Below, piece by piece: positions 16,865 through 26,902 of a stretch of DNA of 64,000 nt. This DNA is from Actinoplanes sp. NBRC 103695 (GTDB taxonomy: Bacteria; Actinomycetota; Actinomycetes; Mycobacteriales; Micromonosporaceae). The stretch is taken from NCBI RefSeq assembly GCF_030269485.1, contig NZ_BSTL01000008.1, positions 1 to 64,000 on the forward strand, in the 5' to 3' direction. Every line of letters begins with the position of its first letter. Position 1 is the first letter of the stretch. The translations under genes and the position numbers were made by a program. The notes under the pieces were generated by a model. It was not told the origin of the DNA. It did not search any database and saw only the letters and a program-made list of their open reading frames with translations.

Positions 16865-16955
16865 CCTCGTTTGCGCGTTCCCTCCTCGCCCGCCCTTACC
16901 TGACCCGAACGTTGTCCTGACCGGGCTCTGCGCTCGGCCGCCCACTCTTACCGGC

Positions 16956-17504
16956 ATGACTCGCACTCGTCTGGCGTTGACCGCCACCTCGCTCGGACTC
17001 GCCGCCGTGCTCGGCCTGTCCGCCTGCGGCGCTTCGCCGCAGCCGTCCGCAGCGTCCGCCGCCGCCTCCCTCGACGCGTCTCTGGGTGATGAGGCCGCCG
17101 CCCTGCAGGCAGTCGGTTACGAGACCGTGCTCGCTCCCGACCCGTCGGCGTCCGGCGAGCCCTCGGCCGCGCCCGGCCGTAAGGAGCGGCGGCAGGAGCG
17201 CCGGGTCGCGGCCCGCAAGTTCCTGCGCAAGAACACGTTGCACGGCGAGATGACCGTGCAGGGCAAGGACGGCGCCCGGACCGTCGTGGTGCAGCGCGGC
17301 ACGGTCACCGCCACGGACGGCAGGACGCTGACGGTCAAGTCCACGGACGGCTTCACGCTCACCTGGACCGCCGCCTCCGACCTGCGCGTCGTCCAGGACA
17401 AGAAGAAGGCCGACGCCGCGGCGATCAAGACCGGCACCGCGATCGGCGTGGCCGGAGCGAAGGACGGCCCGGCCACCACCGCGCGCCTCGTGGTCATCGG
17501 CTGA
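16956..17504 (+). CDS. Lipoprotein with DUF5666-like beta domain
   Basis: The 182-aa product has a signal with lipobox GLSAC (Cys near 25). A Ser/Ala/Pro-rich spacer and a basic segment (GRKERRQERRVAARKFLRKN) follow. The C-terminal domain has short repeated strands (GTVTATDGRTLTVKSTDGFTLTW, GTAIGVAGAKDG) resembling the OB-like DUF5666 fold. It lies 91 bp after the histidine kinase gene on the same strand and just before a strong terminator, so it is probably the last gene of that unit. A sensory or envelope-stress role with the kinase is inference. Confidence 0.7.
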   Translation: MTRTRLALTATSLGLAAVLGLSACGASPQPSAASAAASLDASLGDEAAALQAVGYETVLAPDPSASGEPSAAPGRKERRQERRVAARKFLRKNTLHGEMTVQGKDGARTVVVQRGTVTATDGRTLTVKSTDGFTLTWTAASDLRVVQDKKKADAAAIKTGTAIGVAGAKDGPATTARLVVIG

Positions 17505-17518
17505 GCCGCTCTGATGTG

Positions 17519-17552
17519 CGGCCGGGCCTCCGCTCCCCGGGAGGCCCGGCCG
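17519..17552. terminator. Bidirectional terminator between convergent genes
   Basis: 12-bp perfect stem (17519-17530 with 17541-17552) and a 10-nt loop, between the lipoprotein gene (+) and the DUF5995 gene (-). Confidence 0.75.
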
Positions 17553-17621
17553 TTGCCGCGGTCCGGGCCTCCCGGGACGACCCGCCCATCCCCCCGGTGG
17601 ACGGGCCGTTGCCGGCGGGTC

Positions 17622-18392
17622 TTACTGCAGGAACGTCCCCAGGGGCGAGAGCAGCAGCCGGCCCAGCGCCGCCGCGGTGCCGTCCAGCCGCTCCCGCTCC
17701 TTCGCCGTCGACGCCAGGTCGTGGCGGCAGGCCCAGAGCTTCTGCGCGTTGCGCCAGGCGACGTTGCGGGTGTACTCCACCACCTCGCCCTGCCACCAGT
17801 CGTCCAGGTCGCCGTTCATGGTGTCCAGCAGCAGCTGCCACTTCTCCAGGTAGCCGCGGCGCAGATCCGGGATCGCCTCCGCGAAGATGTCGTTGATCTG
17901 CAGGTAGTCGAGGTGCTGGTCGTTGTCGTCGACCGGGTCGGATCCGATGTGGTCGAAGGTCGTGACCAGCGCGAACGGCAGGTCGAAGTTGATGTGCGCG
18001 TTCACACCGGCGGCGGCGGACGGCAGCGGGCGCGGATCCGGCCCGGCCATCCTGGTGAAGAGCACGCTCCACACGCGCGGGCACCCGCTGCTGCCGTCGC
18101 CGAAGCTGCGCAGGGCGTCGAAGTACCGCGCCGCGAACTCGACATCCAGCCGGGACAGGAACTGCGGGTCGGCGAACCGGCCCTCGTAGAGCCGTTCCAG
18201 CACGCTGGTGGTGATGCGCAGATAGAGCCGGTTGAAGTCGGCCAGCGGGTTGCCGTCCATCAGCGGTGGAATCCGCTCCAGGACGTCCTGCAACTTGGCG
18301 AGCTGGTCGACCACCGCCGGCACGTCCTCGGGATGACGCGTCAGCAGGGCGCACATGTCCTGATGCACAGGTCCCCAGACCGACTCGGTCAT
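17622..18392 (-). CDS. DUF5995 family protein
   Basis: The ATG at 18390-18392 has GGAGG five bases upstream and gives about 256 aa. The next upstream ATG (18404) has no such site. The protein is mostly helical and rich in Trp, His and Asp: VHQDMCALLTRHPEDVPAVV, PLADFNRLYLRITTSVLE, NAHINFDLPFALVTTF and DYLQINDIFAEAIPDL. This matches the DUF5995 family of actinobacterial and cyanobacterial proteins. Conserved His/Asp pairs suggest a diiron or other metal site, but no activity is known. It follows the big LuxR-type regulator on the same strand, with about 150 bp between them. Confidence 0.75.
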   Translation of the reverse strand: MTESVWGPVHQDMCALLTRHPEDVPAVVDQLAKLQDVLERIPPLMDGNPLADFNRLYLRITTSVLERLYEGRFADPQFLSRLDVEFAARYFDALRSFGDGSSGCPRVWSVLFTRMAGPDPRPLPSAAAGVNAHINFDLPFALVTTFDHIGSDPVDDNDQHLDYLQINDIFAEAIPDLRRGYLEKWQLLLDTMNGDLDDWWQGEVVEYTRNVAWRNAQKLWACRHDLASTAKERERLDGTAAALGRLLLSPLGTFLQ

Positions 18393-18546
18393 CGGATCCT
18401 CCATGTCTGACCGGGAGGGGGCCGGCCCCCAAGCACCGCCCGGACGTCCGGACGACGCCCGGGCGGTGCTCCCCCGTGATGCGAAGCCTTGCACCGTGGG
18501 CGTACGTAGGAATCGGTAGAACGACGTATATCCGCTTGCGTGGGTA

Positions 18547-21351
18547 TCAGGCCGCGCGGTTCTCCAGGAAGACCCGGCTGGCCTGGACCCGGGTGCGTAC
18601 CTGCAACTTGTCGAAGATGTGGCCGACGTGGACGCCGACGGTCCGTTCGCTGATGAACAGCCGCTGGCCGATCTCCCGGTTGGTCAGGCCCTCGGCGACC
18701 GCGCCGAGCACCTCGCGTTCGCGGCCGGTGAGGGCCGCGAGCTCGCCGCTCTCCGCCACCGGCGCCGCCGGGGCCGGGGTCTCCTCGTCCTCGGCGAGGG
18801 CGATCCGGGCGCGGGCGGCCACCGTGCCGATCTCCGCCGCGAGCGGCCTGGCGCCCATCGACTGCGCGGTCGTCCACGCCGCCCGCAGAGCGGCGGTCGC
18901 GGCGGCCCTGCGCCGGTGGTGCAGCAGCGTCTCGGCCTGGCGCAGCCGTGAGTACGCAGCGGGGTAAGGGTGGTTGCGCTTGTCCCAGGCGGTGGCCGCG
19001 CGCGCCCAGACGGCCGGGTCGTGCTGGTCGTGGATCCGGCTCAGCTCGGCCGCGCAGAGGTCGAGGTAGCCGTCGATCACCGCGCGGACCGGCGGCGCCG
19101 CGCTGTCGACGCCCTTGGCCATGCGTTCCACGACCACGGTCAACCGGCGGATCGCGGACCGGTCGACGGGCACCTCGCCGCCGCTGTGCGCCTCCGCCTC
19201 GGCGCGCAGGCCGTGCCAGGCGAGCACGCCGAGCAGCACCAGGTCGTCGGAGCGGGTCTCGGTGAGGCCGCGCTGCACCGCCGCGCGGGCCTCGTCGTGC
19301 CGGCCCAGCCACATGGCCAGGCCGGCGCGCAACGTGAGCATCGGCAGCACGTGCCGGGCGCCGCCACCGGCCAGGACGGTCGCCACCGCGTCCAGGTCGC
19401 GTTCGGCCGCCTCGACGTCGCCGAAGCCGACCCACAGCCGGCAGCGGGCCAGCAGGATTTCGACCGCGTCCGCGCCGGACGGCCGCTGCCGCATCGCCGC
19501 GTCGAGCATCCGATCGGCCTCGGCCCACTGCCCGACCCGGAACAGCCCGTTCGCCGCGATGGCCAGCAGCCGCAGCTGGTACGAGCGGCCCACGCCGTCC
19601 TCGGCCAGCCGCGCCGCGCCCCGCCGGGCGACCAGGACGCCCTCCTCCAGCGAGTTGAGCGGTCCGGTGAGCAGCTCAGCCAGGTGCAGATAGGCACAGC
19701 CCAGGTCGTCCGGGTGGCCGGACTCCTCGGCGATCGCCACCGCCTGCCGGATCACGGCCAGGCCCGCGTCCGGGTCGGCCCGGAACGCCTGACTGAAGCC
19801 GAGCGCCGCCGACGCGCGTACCCGATCGGCGGTTGATCCCTCGAGCTGCTCGGCCAGCTCGAGCGCCTCGCGCGCCCGCTCACCGGCGTCGGCGTAACGG
19901 CCCAGGTGCAGCAGGAGCTCGGCGAGGTAGGCGGCGGCCGTGACCTTCTCGGCGGGGGTGCAACCGGGCACGGCCAGGGCGTTGCGGTACTCCGTCTCGG
20001 CGGTGGCCGAGCGCCCGGCGGCGGCCAGGTAACGCGCCCGGCGCAGGTGGATCTGGCAGGCGCCGGGGCCGTCGGGGCGGGCGGCCAGCTCCTCCAGCCG
20101 GGCCAGCGCGCGCTGGTGCTCGCCGTTGTGGTGGGCCGACTCGGCGGCGTGCCCGAGCAGCTCGGTACGGCCCGGGTCGTCCTCGGCCGTGAGATCGAGA
20201 GCCAGGGTCCAGTGGCGGTGCGCCTCGGCGAAGCCGTAGAGCGACTCGGCCGCCCGGGCCGCCGCGACGACCGAGGGCAGCGCGCGCTCCCGCTCGCCGG
20301 CCCGCTGCCAGTGCAGGGCCAGCCGGGCGTGATCGTCGCCGCCGGTCAGCGCCTCCGCGTACCGCCGGTGCAGGCCGGCGTTCTCGACCGGCAGCACCTC
20401 GTGCTCGAGGATCTCGGCGACCAGGCGGTGGCGCAGCCGGTAGCCGTCGCCCGCGCTGGTCACGATGCGGTGTGCGACCGCCGCGCGGACCGCCGCGATC
20501 AGCTCGTCGCCGGGCAGCGGCACGACCGCGGCGAGCAGGTCGTGCGGCACCGGCTCGACCCCGGCCGCCACCGCGCGGACCACCTCGTGCGCCGGCCGGG
20601 GCAGCTCATCCACCCGGGACAGGAAGATCTCACGCAGCGTGTCGGACAGCTCCACGCGGCCGTCGCGCAGGTCGCGGGACAGCTCCTCGGCCACGAACGG
20701 GTTGCCGCCGCTGCGCTTGAACACCCGGTCGGCGTCCTCGGCGAGGGTGTCACCGGCGATCGTGGTGACCAGTTCCCGGGTGGCGGCCTGGTCCAGTGGG
20801 CTGAGGTCGACCACCCGCACCGACCGCAACCGGCGCAGCTCGGCCAGCACCCGGCGCAGCGGGTGGGTGCCCTGCAGCGACTCGGCGCGCACCGCGGCCA
20901 GCACCGACAGCCGCACCTCGCCGAGACCGGCCAGCAGGTAGAGCAGCAGCTGGCGGGTGCTGCGGTCGGCCCACTGCAGGTCGTCGAGGACGAGCAGCAG
21001 CCGCCGGTCGCCGGCCACCTCGCGCAGGGCACGGGAGACCCGGTCGAGCAGGGCGCCGGCATCGGGGCCGTCGGTGTCGAAGCCCCGGTCCTCCCGGCGC
21101 AGCGCGGCCAGCACCGGGTGCAGCGGGGAGGCGTCGCCGATGTCCAGGCAGGCGCCGGTCAGCACGGCCGTGCGCCCCGGGGTGGCGCGGGCGGCCACCT
21201 CGCGCAGCAGCCGGCTCTTGCCGACGCCGCTCTCGCCGGTCACGAAGACCGCGGCGGTCCCGCCCGGCCCGGTGTCGGCCAGGTCGTGGCAGATCTTGTC
21301 CAGCGTGTCGGCGCGCCCGACAAGGGGCGTGTCGTCCGCTTCGCTGGCCAT
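18547..21351 (-). CDS. Large LuxR-family regulator (LAL type) with AAA ATPase and TPR-like region
   Basis: The ATG at 21349-21351 gives 934 aa. Near the N-terminus is a Walker A (GESGVGKSRLL) and, later, Walker B (LLLVLDDLQWAD), typical of the AAA/STAND module. The long middle is helical and repeat-like, consistent with TPR sensing arms. The C-terminus is a GerE-type helix-turn-helix (LTGREREVLGAVAEGLTNREIGQRLFISERTV). LAL regulators are ATP-dependent activators such as MalT, and many control carbohydrate or secondary-metabolite genes. The target is not evident. A nucleotide cyclase-like gene is transcribed divergently and the DUF5995 gene lies downstream. Confidence 0.9.
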   Translation of the reverse strand: MASEADDTPLVGRADTLDKICHDLADTGPGGTAAVFVTGESGVGKSRLLREVAARATPGRTAVLTGACLDIGDASPLHPVLAALRREDRGFDTDGPDAGALLDRVSRALREVAGDRRLLLVLDDLQWADRSTRQLLLYLLAGLGEVRLSVLAAVRAESLQGTHPLRRVLAELRRLRSVRVVDLSPLDQAATRELVTTIAGDTLAEDADRVFKRSGGNPFVAEELSRDLRDGRVELSDTLREIFLSRVDELPRPAHEVVRAVAAGVEPVPHDLLAAVVPLPGDELIAAVRAAVAHRIVTSAGDGYRLRHRLVAEILEHEVLPVENAGLHRRYAEALTGGDDHARLALHWQRAGERERALPSVVAAARAAESLYGFAEAHRHWTLALDLTAEDDPGRTELLGHAAESAHHNGEHQRALARLEELAARPDGPGACQIHLRRARYLAAAGRSATAETEYRNALAVPGCTPAEKVTAAAYLAELLLHLGRYADAGERAREALELAEQLEGSTADRVRASAALGFSQAFRADPDAGLAVIRQAVAIAEESGHPDDLGCAYLHLAELLTGPLNSLEEGVLVARRGAARLAEDGVGRSYQLRLLAIAANGLFRVGQWAEADRMLDAAMRQRPSGADAVEILLARCRLWVGFGDVEAAERDLDAVATVLAGGGARHVLPMLTLRAGLAMWLGRHDEARAAVQRGLTETRSDDLVLLGVLAWHGLRAEAEAHSGGEVPVDRSAIRRLTVVVERMAKGVDSAAPPVRAVIDGYLDLCAAELSRIHDQHDPAVWARAATAWDKRNHPYPAAYSRLRQAETLLHHRRRAAATAALRAAWTTAQSMGARPLAAEIGTVAARARIALAEDEETPAPAAPVAESGELAALTGREREVLGAVAEGLTNREIGQRLFISERTVGVHVGHIFDKLQVRTRVQASRVFLENRAA

Positions 21352-21529
21352 GCAGGGGAGCCTAAACCGGATCCACGTATCACCTGCTCGTCGGTTCAGG
21401 CTGATCTGCGTCACAAAACTGACCGCCCGATCGTGTATCACGGCCTTCTAAGTAGTTCTGCCGATCCGGCGCCCGGCGCCCGGCTGCCAAGGTTTGTCCT
21501 CACCAACGCCGATCTGGGGAGCGTGGGAG

Positions 21530-22134
21530 ATGGCCATCATCGCGACAGACGTACGCAGGCAGACCGTGTCCGTCCTGTTCGTCGACATCGTCGGATTCAC
21601 GACGCTGGTCGACGAGCTGGACTGCGCGGAGGTGCGTGCGGTGCAGATGGACTATTTCACCGCGGTGTCGGCTGTGGTCCGCGAGCACGGCGGAGTCGTC
21701 GAGAAGTACGTCGGCGACGCCGTGATGGCGGTGTTCGGCCTGTCGTCGCGGCGTCCGGAGGGGGCGCCGCGGCGGCGGTCGGGTGCGGCCTGGCGATCCA
21801 GCAGGCCCTTTCCGGGGTACGCCTGGCCGGCCGGCACGAGATCAGCACGCGGGTGGGTGTGGCCACCGGCGAGGTGATGGTCGACGTGGCGGCGGCGCGG
21901 GACGGCGGCTTCGGCATGATCAGCGGCAGCGTGGTGACCACGGCGGCCCGGTTGCAGGCGTACGCGCCGCACGACACGGTCGTGGTCGACGACGCGACCC
22001 GCGCCTGTTCCGACCGGAGGACCGCCTACCAGGAGTTGCCGCCTGTCCTGCTGGCCGGCCGTTCGCGCCCGGTCGACCTCTTCCGGGCGCTCTCGCAGGA
22101 CGTTCGAACTTGTGTTCTAGCTCACCAGGCGTGA
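21530..22134 (+). pseudogene. Class III nucleotide cyclase domain, frameshifted
   Basis: The ATG at 21530 has GGGGAG upstream. The first frame gives VSVLFVDIVGFTTLVDELD and VVEKYVGDAVMAVFG, the two metal-binding Asp motifs of class III cyclases. After about 21740-21750 the similarity continues in another frame: AAAVGCGLAIQQAL, then STRVGVATGEVMVDV, SGSVVTTAARLQAYA and a C-terminus to 22134. A single-base indel restores a domain of about 200 aa. Unless this is a sequence error, the natural product is a 127-aa peptide (or slightly shorter from 21530) that lacks half the site. Stand-alone cyclase domains of this size are common in actinobacteria. The product could have been cAMP, but the specificity residues were not assigned. 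Confidence 0.7.
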
Positions 22135-22258
22135 CTTTAGTCCCGTTTGTACCACGACGTGCGCTTCCCGCATCGGCTCGTCGGCGCGAACTCGTCAGGG
22201 CGCCCCGGTAGGCTCGCCGCGACCTCACAGCCCACAGCCGAGCGGGGAGTAACGCACC

Positions 22259-24316
22259 GTGACCGCGCAACCCGAGATCTTGTACGGCGCCGACGACCTC
22301 ACGCATCTCGAGGGCCTCGACGCCGTCCGCAAGCGACCGGGCATGTACATCGGCTCGACCGACAGCCGTGGCGTCAACCACCTGGCCAACGAGATCATCG
22401 ACAACTGCACCGACGAGGGCGCCGGCGGTCACGCGACGAACGTCGCGGTGTGGCTGCACGCCGACGGCTCGGTGCAGATCGACGACGACGGCCGGGGCAT
22501 CCCGACGGCGATCAACACCAAGAGCGGGATGAACGGCGTCGAGCTCGTGCTGACCCGGCTGCACGCCGGCGGCAAGTTCGGCGGGTCGGGCTACAAGACG
22601 TCCGGCGGCCTGCACGGCGTCGGCGCCTCGGCGGTCAACGCCCTGTCGCTGCGCTTCGACGTCACGGTGAAACGTGAGGGCAAGGTCCACGCGCTCTCCT
22701 TCCAGCGTGGCGTGCCCGGCGTCTTCGACGGCGACGGTCCCCGGGCGCGCTTCCACCCCGAGTCCGGCCTACGGACCGTGCGGAAGATGAAACGCGGCGA
22801 GGCGAGCGGCACCTCGATCAGGTACTGGTACGACGCCCGGTACTTCGAGACCGGCGCGCGGCTCGACGTCGACGTGGTCCGGGCGAAACTGCGCAACACC
22901 GCGTTCCTGGTGCCCGGGGTGGCGTACACGCTGCGCGACGACACGGCCGAGGAGCCGGTCACCGAGGCGTTCCACTTCCCGAACGGGCTCACCGACATGG
23001 TCGAGTTCCTCACGCCCGCGGCGGACAAGCCGGTGTCGCAGATCCTGATGGTGACCGGCGAGGGCACCTACAAGGAGAACGCCGCCGACGAGAACGGCGT
23101 GATGCAGTCCAACGTCGTGCGCCGCGCCGAGGTGGAGATCGCGTTCCGCTGGGGGACGGGCTACGACCGTACGGTCGAGTGCTTCACCAACACGATCCGC
23201 AACGTGCACGGCGGCACCCACCGCAAGGGCTTCGAGCGCGCCCTCGTGCGCGGCCTCTCCGACGCGGTCCGCAACACCCGTGGCCTGCTCAAGCCCAAGG
23301 AGGAGGCGCCGGTTCTCGACGACTACCTCGAGGGCATGACCGCGGTCATCCACGTCCGGCTGCCCGAGCCGCAGTTCACCTCGCAGACCAAGGACGAGCT
23401 GTCCACCGCCGGGATCACCCGCGTGCTGCAGGGCCTGGTGGAGCAACACCTCAAGGAGTACGTGGACGGCCGGCGCACCAAGTCCGAGGCGCGGACCGTC
23501 CTGCAGAAGGTCGTGGACGCCGCCCGGGTCCGGCTGACCCAGAAACAGCAGAAGGACGCGGCCCGCCGCAAGACCGCGCTCGAGGGCGCGTCGATGCCGC
23601 CCAAGCTGGTCGACTGCCGCAGCACGGGCATCGCCCGCAGCGAGATCTACATCGTCGAGGGTGACAGCGCGCTCGGCACCGCCCGGATGGCCCGCAGCTC
23701 GGAGTACCAGGCGCTGCTGCCGATCCGCGGCAAGATCCTGAACGTGCAGAAGGCGAGCCTGCAGCAGGTCCTCGACAACCAGGAGTGCTCGGCCATCGTG
23801 CAGGTGCTCGGCGCCGGGTCCGGCCGCACCTTCGACCTGAGCACCATGCGCTACGGCCGCGTGATGATCATGGCCGACGCCGATGTCGACGGCTCGCACA
23901 TCCGGACCCTGCTGATCACGCTCTTCGCCAAGTACATGCGGCCGGTCATCGAGCAGGGCCGGCTCTTCGCCGCCATGCCGCCGCTGCACAAGGTGGTCAC
24001 CAAGGGGCGCAACAGCGAGACGCTCTACACGTACACACAGCAGGAGATGGAGACGACCATCGCCCGGCTGGAGAAATCCGGCAAGCAGGTCCAGAAACCG
24101 GTGCCCCGGTTCAAGGGCCTCGGCGAGATGGACGCCGACGAGCTGTGGGACACCACGATGAACCCGTCCACCCGGACCGTCCGGCGGATCACGCTCAACG
24201 ACGTCGAGCAGGCCGAGGCCACCCTCGAACTGCTGATGGGTGAGCGCGTGGAACCGCGGAAGAACTGGTTGATCGAGGCCGCCGGCCGGATCGACCAGGA
24301 GACGATCGACGCCTGA
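22259..24316 (+). CDS. parE: DNA topoisomerase IV/gyrase-type subunit B
   Basis: The GTG at 22259 gives 685 aa, the length of ParE/GyrB without insertions. The GHKL ATPase domain has EIIDNCTDEG, DDDGRGIP and GGLHGVGASAVNAL. The transducer follows, then TOPRIM with EGDSALG, PIRGKILNVQKA and IMADADVDGSHIRTLL, and the C-terminal RFKGLGEMDADELWDTTMNP. The adjacent A subunit starts 13 bp downstream, so the two are an operon. Many actinobacteria carry this pair in addition to the gyrBA pair near the origin. Here no dnaA, recF or other origin gene is in sight, which favours the topoisomerase IV-type pair. It probably helps decatenate chromosomes. Confidence 0.88.
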   Translation: MTAQPEILYGADDLTHLEGLDAVRKRPGMYIGSTDSRGVNHLANEIIDNCTDEGAGGHATNVAVWLHADGSVQIDDDGRGIPTAINTKSGMNGVELVLTRLHAGGKFGGSGYKTSGGLHGVGASAVNALSLRFDVTVKREGKVHALSFQRGVPGVFDGDGPRARFHPESGLRTVRKMKRGEASGTSIRYWYDARYFETGARLDVDVVRAKLRNTAFLVPGVAYTLRDDTAEEPVTEAFHFPNGLTDMVEFLTPAADKPVSQILMVTGEGTYKENAADENGVMQSNVVRRAEVEIAFRWGTGYDRTVECFTNTIRNVHGGTHRKGFERALVRGLSDAVRNTRGLLKPKEEAPVLDDYLEGMTAVIHVRLPEPQFTSQTKDELSTAGITRVLQGLVEQHLKEYVDGRRTKSEARTVLQKVVDAARVRLTQKQQKDAARRKTALEGASMPPKLVDCRSTGIARSEIYIVEGDSALGTARMARSSEYQALLPIRGKILNVQKASLQQVLDNQECSAIVQVLGAGSGRTFDLSTMRYGRVMIMADADVDGSHIRTLLITLFAKYMRPVIEQGRLFAAMPPLHKVVTKGRNSETLYTYTQQEMETTIARLEKSGKQVQKPVPRFKGLGEMDADELWDTTMNPSTRTVRRITLNDVEQAEATLELLMGERVEPRKNWLIEAAGRIDQETIDA

Positions 24317-24329
24317 GAGGGACACGTTC

Positions 24330-26852
24330 ATGGCACGCCGCAAGAACGAATCGCAGCGGGTGGACCTGTCCGCGTTCGACCAGGCAGGCGCCCACGTCAT
24401 CGACAACTCGCTGACCACCGAGGTCGAGGACTCCTACCTGGAGTACGCGTACTCGGTGATCCACGCGCGCGCCCTGCCGGACGCACGCGACGGCCTCAAA
24501 CCGGTGCACCGGCGGATCCTCTGGTCGATGACCGAGCAGGGCCACCGCCCCGACCGCCCGTACGTGAAGTCCGCCCGCGTGGTCGGCGACGTGATGGGCC
24601 GCTACCACCCGCACGGCAACCTGGCCATCTACGACGCCCTGGTCCGGCTGGCCCAGCCCTTCTCGCTGAACGCCCCCCTGATCGACGGGCACGGCAACTT
24701 CGGTAGCCCGGATGACGGACCGGCAGCAGAGCGTTATACCGAGTCACGGATGTCGCGTGAGGCGATGCTGCTGGTCGGGGAGCTGGGCGAGGGCACGGTC
24801 GACTTCAAGCCCAACTACGACGGCTCCGAGCTGGAGCCCAAGGTGCTGCCGGCGGCCTTCCCCAACCTGCTGGTCAACGGCACGTCGGGCATCGCGGTCG
24901 GCATGGCCACCAACATGATCCCGCACAACCTCGGCGAGGTGGTCGCCGCCGCGCGTCACCTGATCACCAAGCCCGAGGCGGACCTCGACGAGATCATGCG
25001 CATCGTCCCCGGCCCGGACCTGCCGACCGGTGGGCAGCTGCTCGGACTGGACGAGGTGCGCCGGGCGTACGAGACCGGGCGCGGTGTGGTGCGGATGCGC
25101 GCGCGGGCCGTCACCGGGCTGCTCGAGGGCGGCCGCGGGCGGCAGGCGATCACGGTCACCGAGCTGCCGTACGGCGTAGGCACCGAGAAGATCATCGAGG
25201 CGATCACCGACGAGGTGAAGGGCAAGCTGATCGTCTCCGGGCCGCGCAAGGGGCAGCGTCAGGCCGCCCGGCTCCAGGGCATCGCCGACGTCAAGGACCT
25301 CACCGACCGCGAGCACGGCACCCGGCTGGTGATCGAGTGCAAGGTCGGCGTCAACCCGCAGGCCCTGCTCGCCGACCTGTACCGGCTGACCCCGCTGGAA
25401 AGCTCGTTCGGCATCAACAATCTGGTGCTGGTCGACGGCCAGCCGCGGACGCTCGGGCTCAAGGAGCTGCTGGAGGTCTTCCTCAAGCACCGGTACGAGG
25501 TGGTCACCCGGCGGACCCTGCACCGGCGCACCAAGCGGGAGGACCGCCTGCACCTGGTCGACGGCCTGCTGATCGCGCTGATCGACATCGACCGGGTGGT
25601 GGCGATCATCCGGGCCAGCGACGACGCGGCCGCGGCCAAGGCGTCGCTGATGAGCGAGTTCGGGCTGAGCGACATCCAGGCGACGTACATCCTGGACACC
25701 CCGCTGCGGCGGCTGACCCGCTTCGACCGGATCGAGCTGGAGACCGAGCAGGAGCGCCTGCGTACGGAGATCGCCGAGCTGAGCCGCATCCTGGACGACG
25801 ACGCCGTGCTCAAGGGCGTGGTCTCGGACGAACTGGCCGTGGTGGCGTCGGAGTTCGGCGGCCCCCGGCGCACCACGCTCATCGACGGCGACCTCAAGGA
25901 GGTGCTGGCCGCCTCGGTGCCGGCCGGTCCGCTCGAGGTGGCCGACGACCCGTGCCAGGTGATCCTGTCGGCGACCGGGCTGATCGCGCGGACCGCGGCG
26001 GAGAGCGAGGAGTCCGCCGAGGGCCGCCGCCGCTCCGGCCGGGTCAAGCACGACGCCGTCCGGGCGGTGGTGCACTCCACGGCCCGCGGGCGCGTGCTGC
26101 TGGTGACGAACCGGGGGCGGGCGTTCAAGGTGGACGTGCTGCCGCTGCCGGTGCTGCCCGAGCAGTCCGGCACCGTCTCGGTGCGTGGCGGCATGTCGGT
26201 GTCCGAGCTGATCCCGCTGGACAAGGGGGAGAAGGTCGTCGGCCTGTCCCCGCTGTCCGGCGACGGCTCGCCCGGCCTGGCGCTGGGCACCAGGCAGGGC
26301 GTGGTGAAGGTGTGCACGCCGGAGTGGCCGGTGCGGTCCGACGAGTTCGAGGTGATCTCGCTCAAGGACGGCGACGAGGTGCTGCAGGCGACGTGGCTCA
26401 CCGACGGCGCCGAGACGCTGGTCTTCGTCACCTCCGACGCGTCGCTGCTGCGCTTCCCGGCCAAGCTGGTACGCCCGCAGGGCCTCAAGGGCGGCGGCAT
26501 GGCGGGCATCAACGTCACCGCGGACAACGAGGTGCTCTCGTTCAACGTGGTCGACACGAGGGACACCGAGCACGGCGAGCCCATGGTGGTCACGTCGACC
26601 GGCACGCAGACCAAGGTGTCGCCGTTCGCGTCCTACCCGGCGAAGGGCCGGGCCACCGGCGGCGTCCGGGCGCAGCGCTTCCTCAAGGGAGAGACGCGCC
26701 TGACCGTGGCCTGGGTGGGCCCGCGCCCGGCGGCGGCTTCGAGCACCGGCGAGCCTGTCGCCCTGCCCGAGCCGGACGCCCGCCGCGACGGGTCGGGCGA
26801 GGCCGTGCTGATGGGCCCGCAGATCGTCGGTCACCACATCGAAAGGGATTGA
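24330..26852 (+). CDS. parC: DNA topoisomerase IV/gyrase-type subunit A
   Basis: The 840-aa product starts at ATG 24330, with GAGAGGGAC upstream. The breakage-reunion domain has [18 protein letters not shown] and [19 protein letters not shown], and the catalytic tyrosine is Y136 in AERYTESRM. The C-terminal half has beta-pinwheel repeats ([30 protein letters not shown]). At the quinolone-resistance region the sequence is [10 protein letters not shown]: the positions equal to E. coli GyrA S83 and D87 neighbours read N97-L98 in place of the usual D-S. This is unusual and bears on drug sensitivity. It pairs with the B subunit directly upstream. Confidence 0.88.
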   Translation: MARRKNESQRVDLSAFDQAGAHVIDNSLTTEVEDSYLEYAYSVIHARALPDARDGLKPVHRRILWSMTEQGHRPDRPYVKSARVVGDVMGRYHPHGNLAIYDALVRLAQPFSLNAPLIDGHGNFGSPDDGPAAERYTESRMSREAMLLVGELGEGTVDFKPNYDGSELEPKVLPAAFPNLLVNGTSGIAVGMATNMIPHNLGEVVAAARHLITKPEADLDEIMRIVPGPDLPTGGQLLGLDEVRRAYETGRGVVRMRARAVTGLLEGGRGRQAITVTELPYGVGTEKIIEAITDEVKGKLIVSGPRKGQRQAARLQGIADVKDLTDREHGTRLVIECKVGVNPQALLADLYRLTPLESSFGINNLVLVDGQPRTLGLKELLEVFLKHRYEVVTRRTLHRRTKREDRLHLVDGLLIALIDIDRVVAIIRASDDAAAAKASLMSEFGLSDIQATYILDTPLRRLTRFDRIELETEQERLRTEIAELSRILDDDAVLKGVVSDELAVVASEFGGPRRTTLIDGDLKEVLAASVPAGPLEVADDPCQVILSATGLIARTAAESEESAEGRRRSGRVKHDAVRAVVHSTARGRVLLVTNRGRAFKVDVLPLPVLPEQSGTVSVRGGMSVSELIPLDKGEKVVGLSPLSGDGSPGLALGTRQGVVKVCTPEWPVRSDEFEVISLKDGDEVLQATWLTDGAETLVFVTSDASLLRFPAKLVRPQGLKGGGMAGINVTADNEVLSFNVVDTRDTEHGEPMVVTSTGTQTKVSPFASYPAKGRATGGVRAQRFLKGETRLTVAWVGPRPAAASSTGEPVALPEPDARRDGSGEAVLMGPQIVGHHIERD

Positions 26853-26902
26853 TCACCGGGTATTCATGGCGATCATCATCTGCCCTGCCTAGCGTGGGGC
26901 GC

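Noticed and set aside
21735..21790. Programmed ribosomal frameshift in the cyclase gene
   Set aside because: No slippery heptamer followed by a pseudoknot was evident. Mutation or sequence error is simpler.
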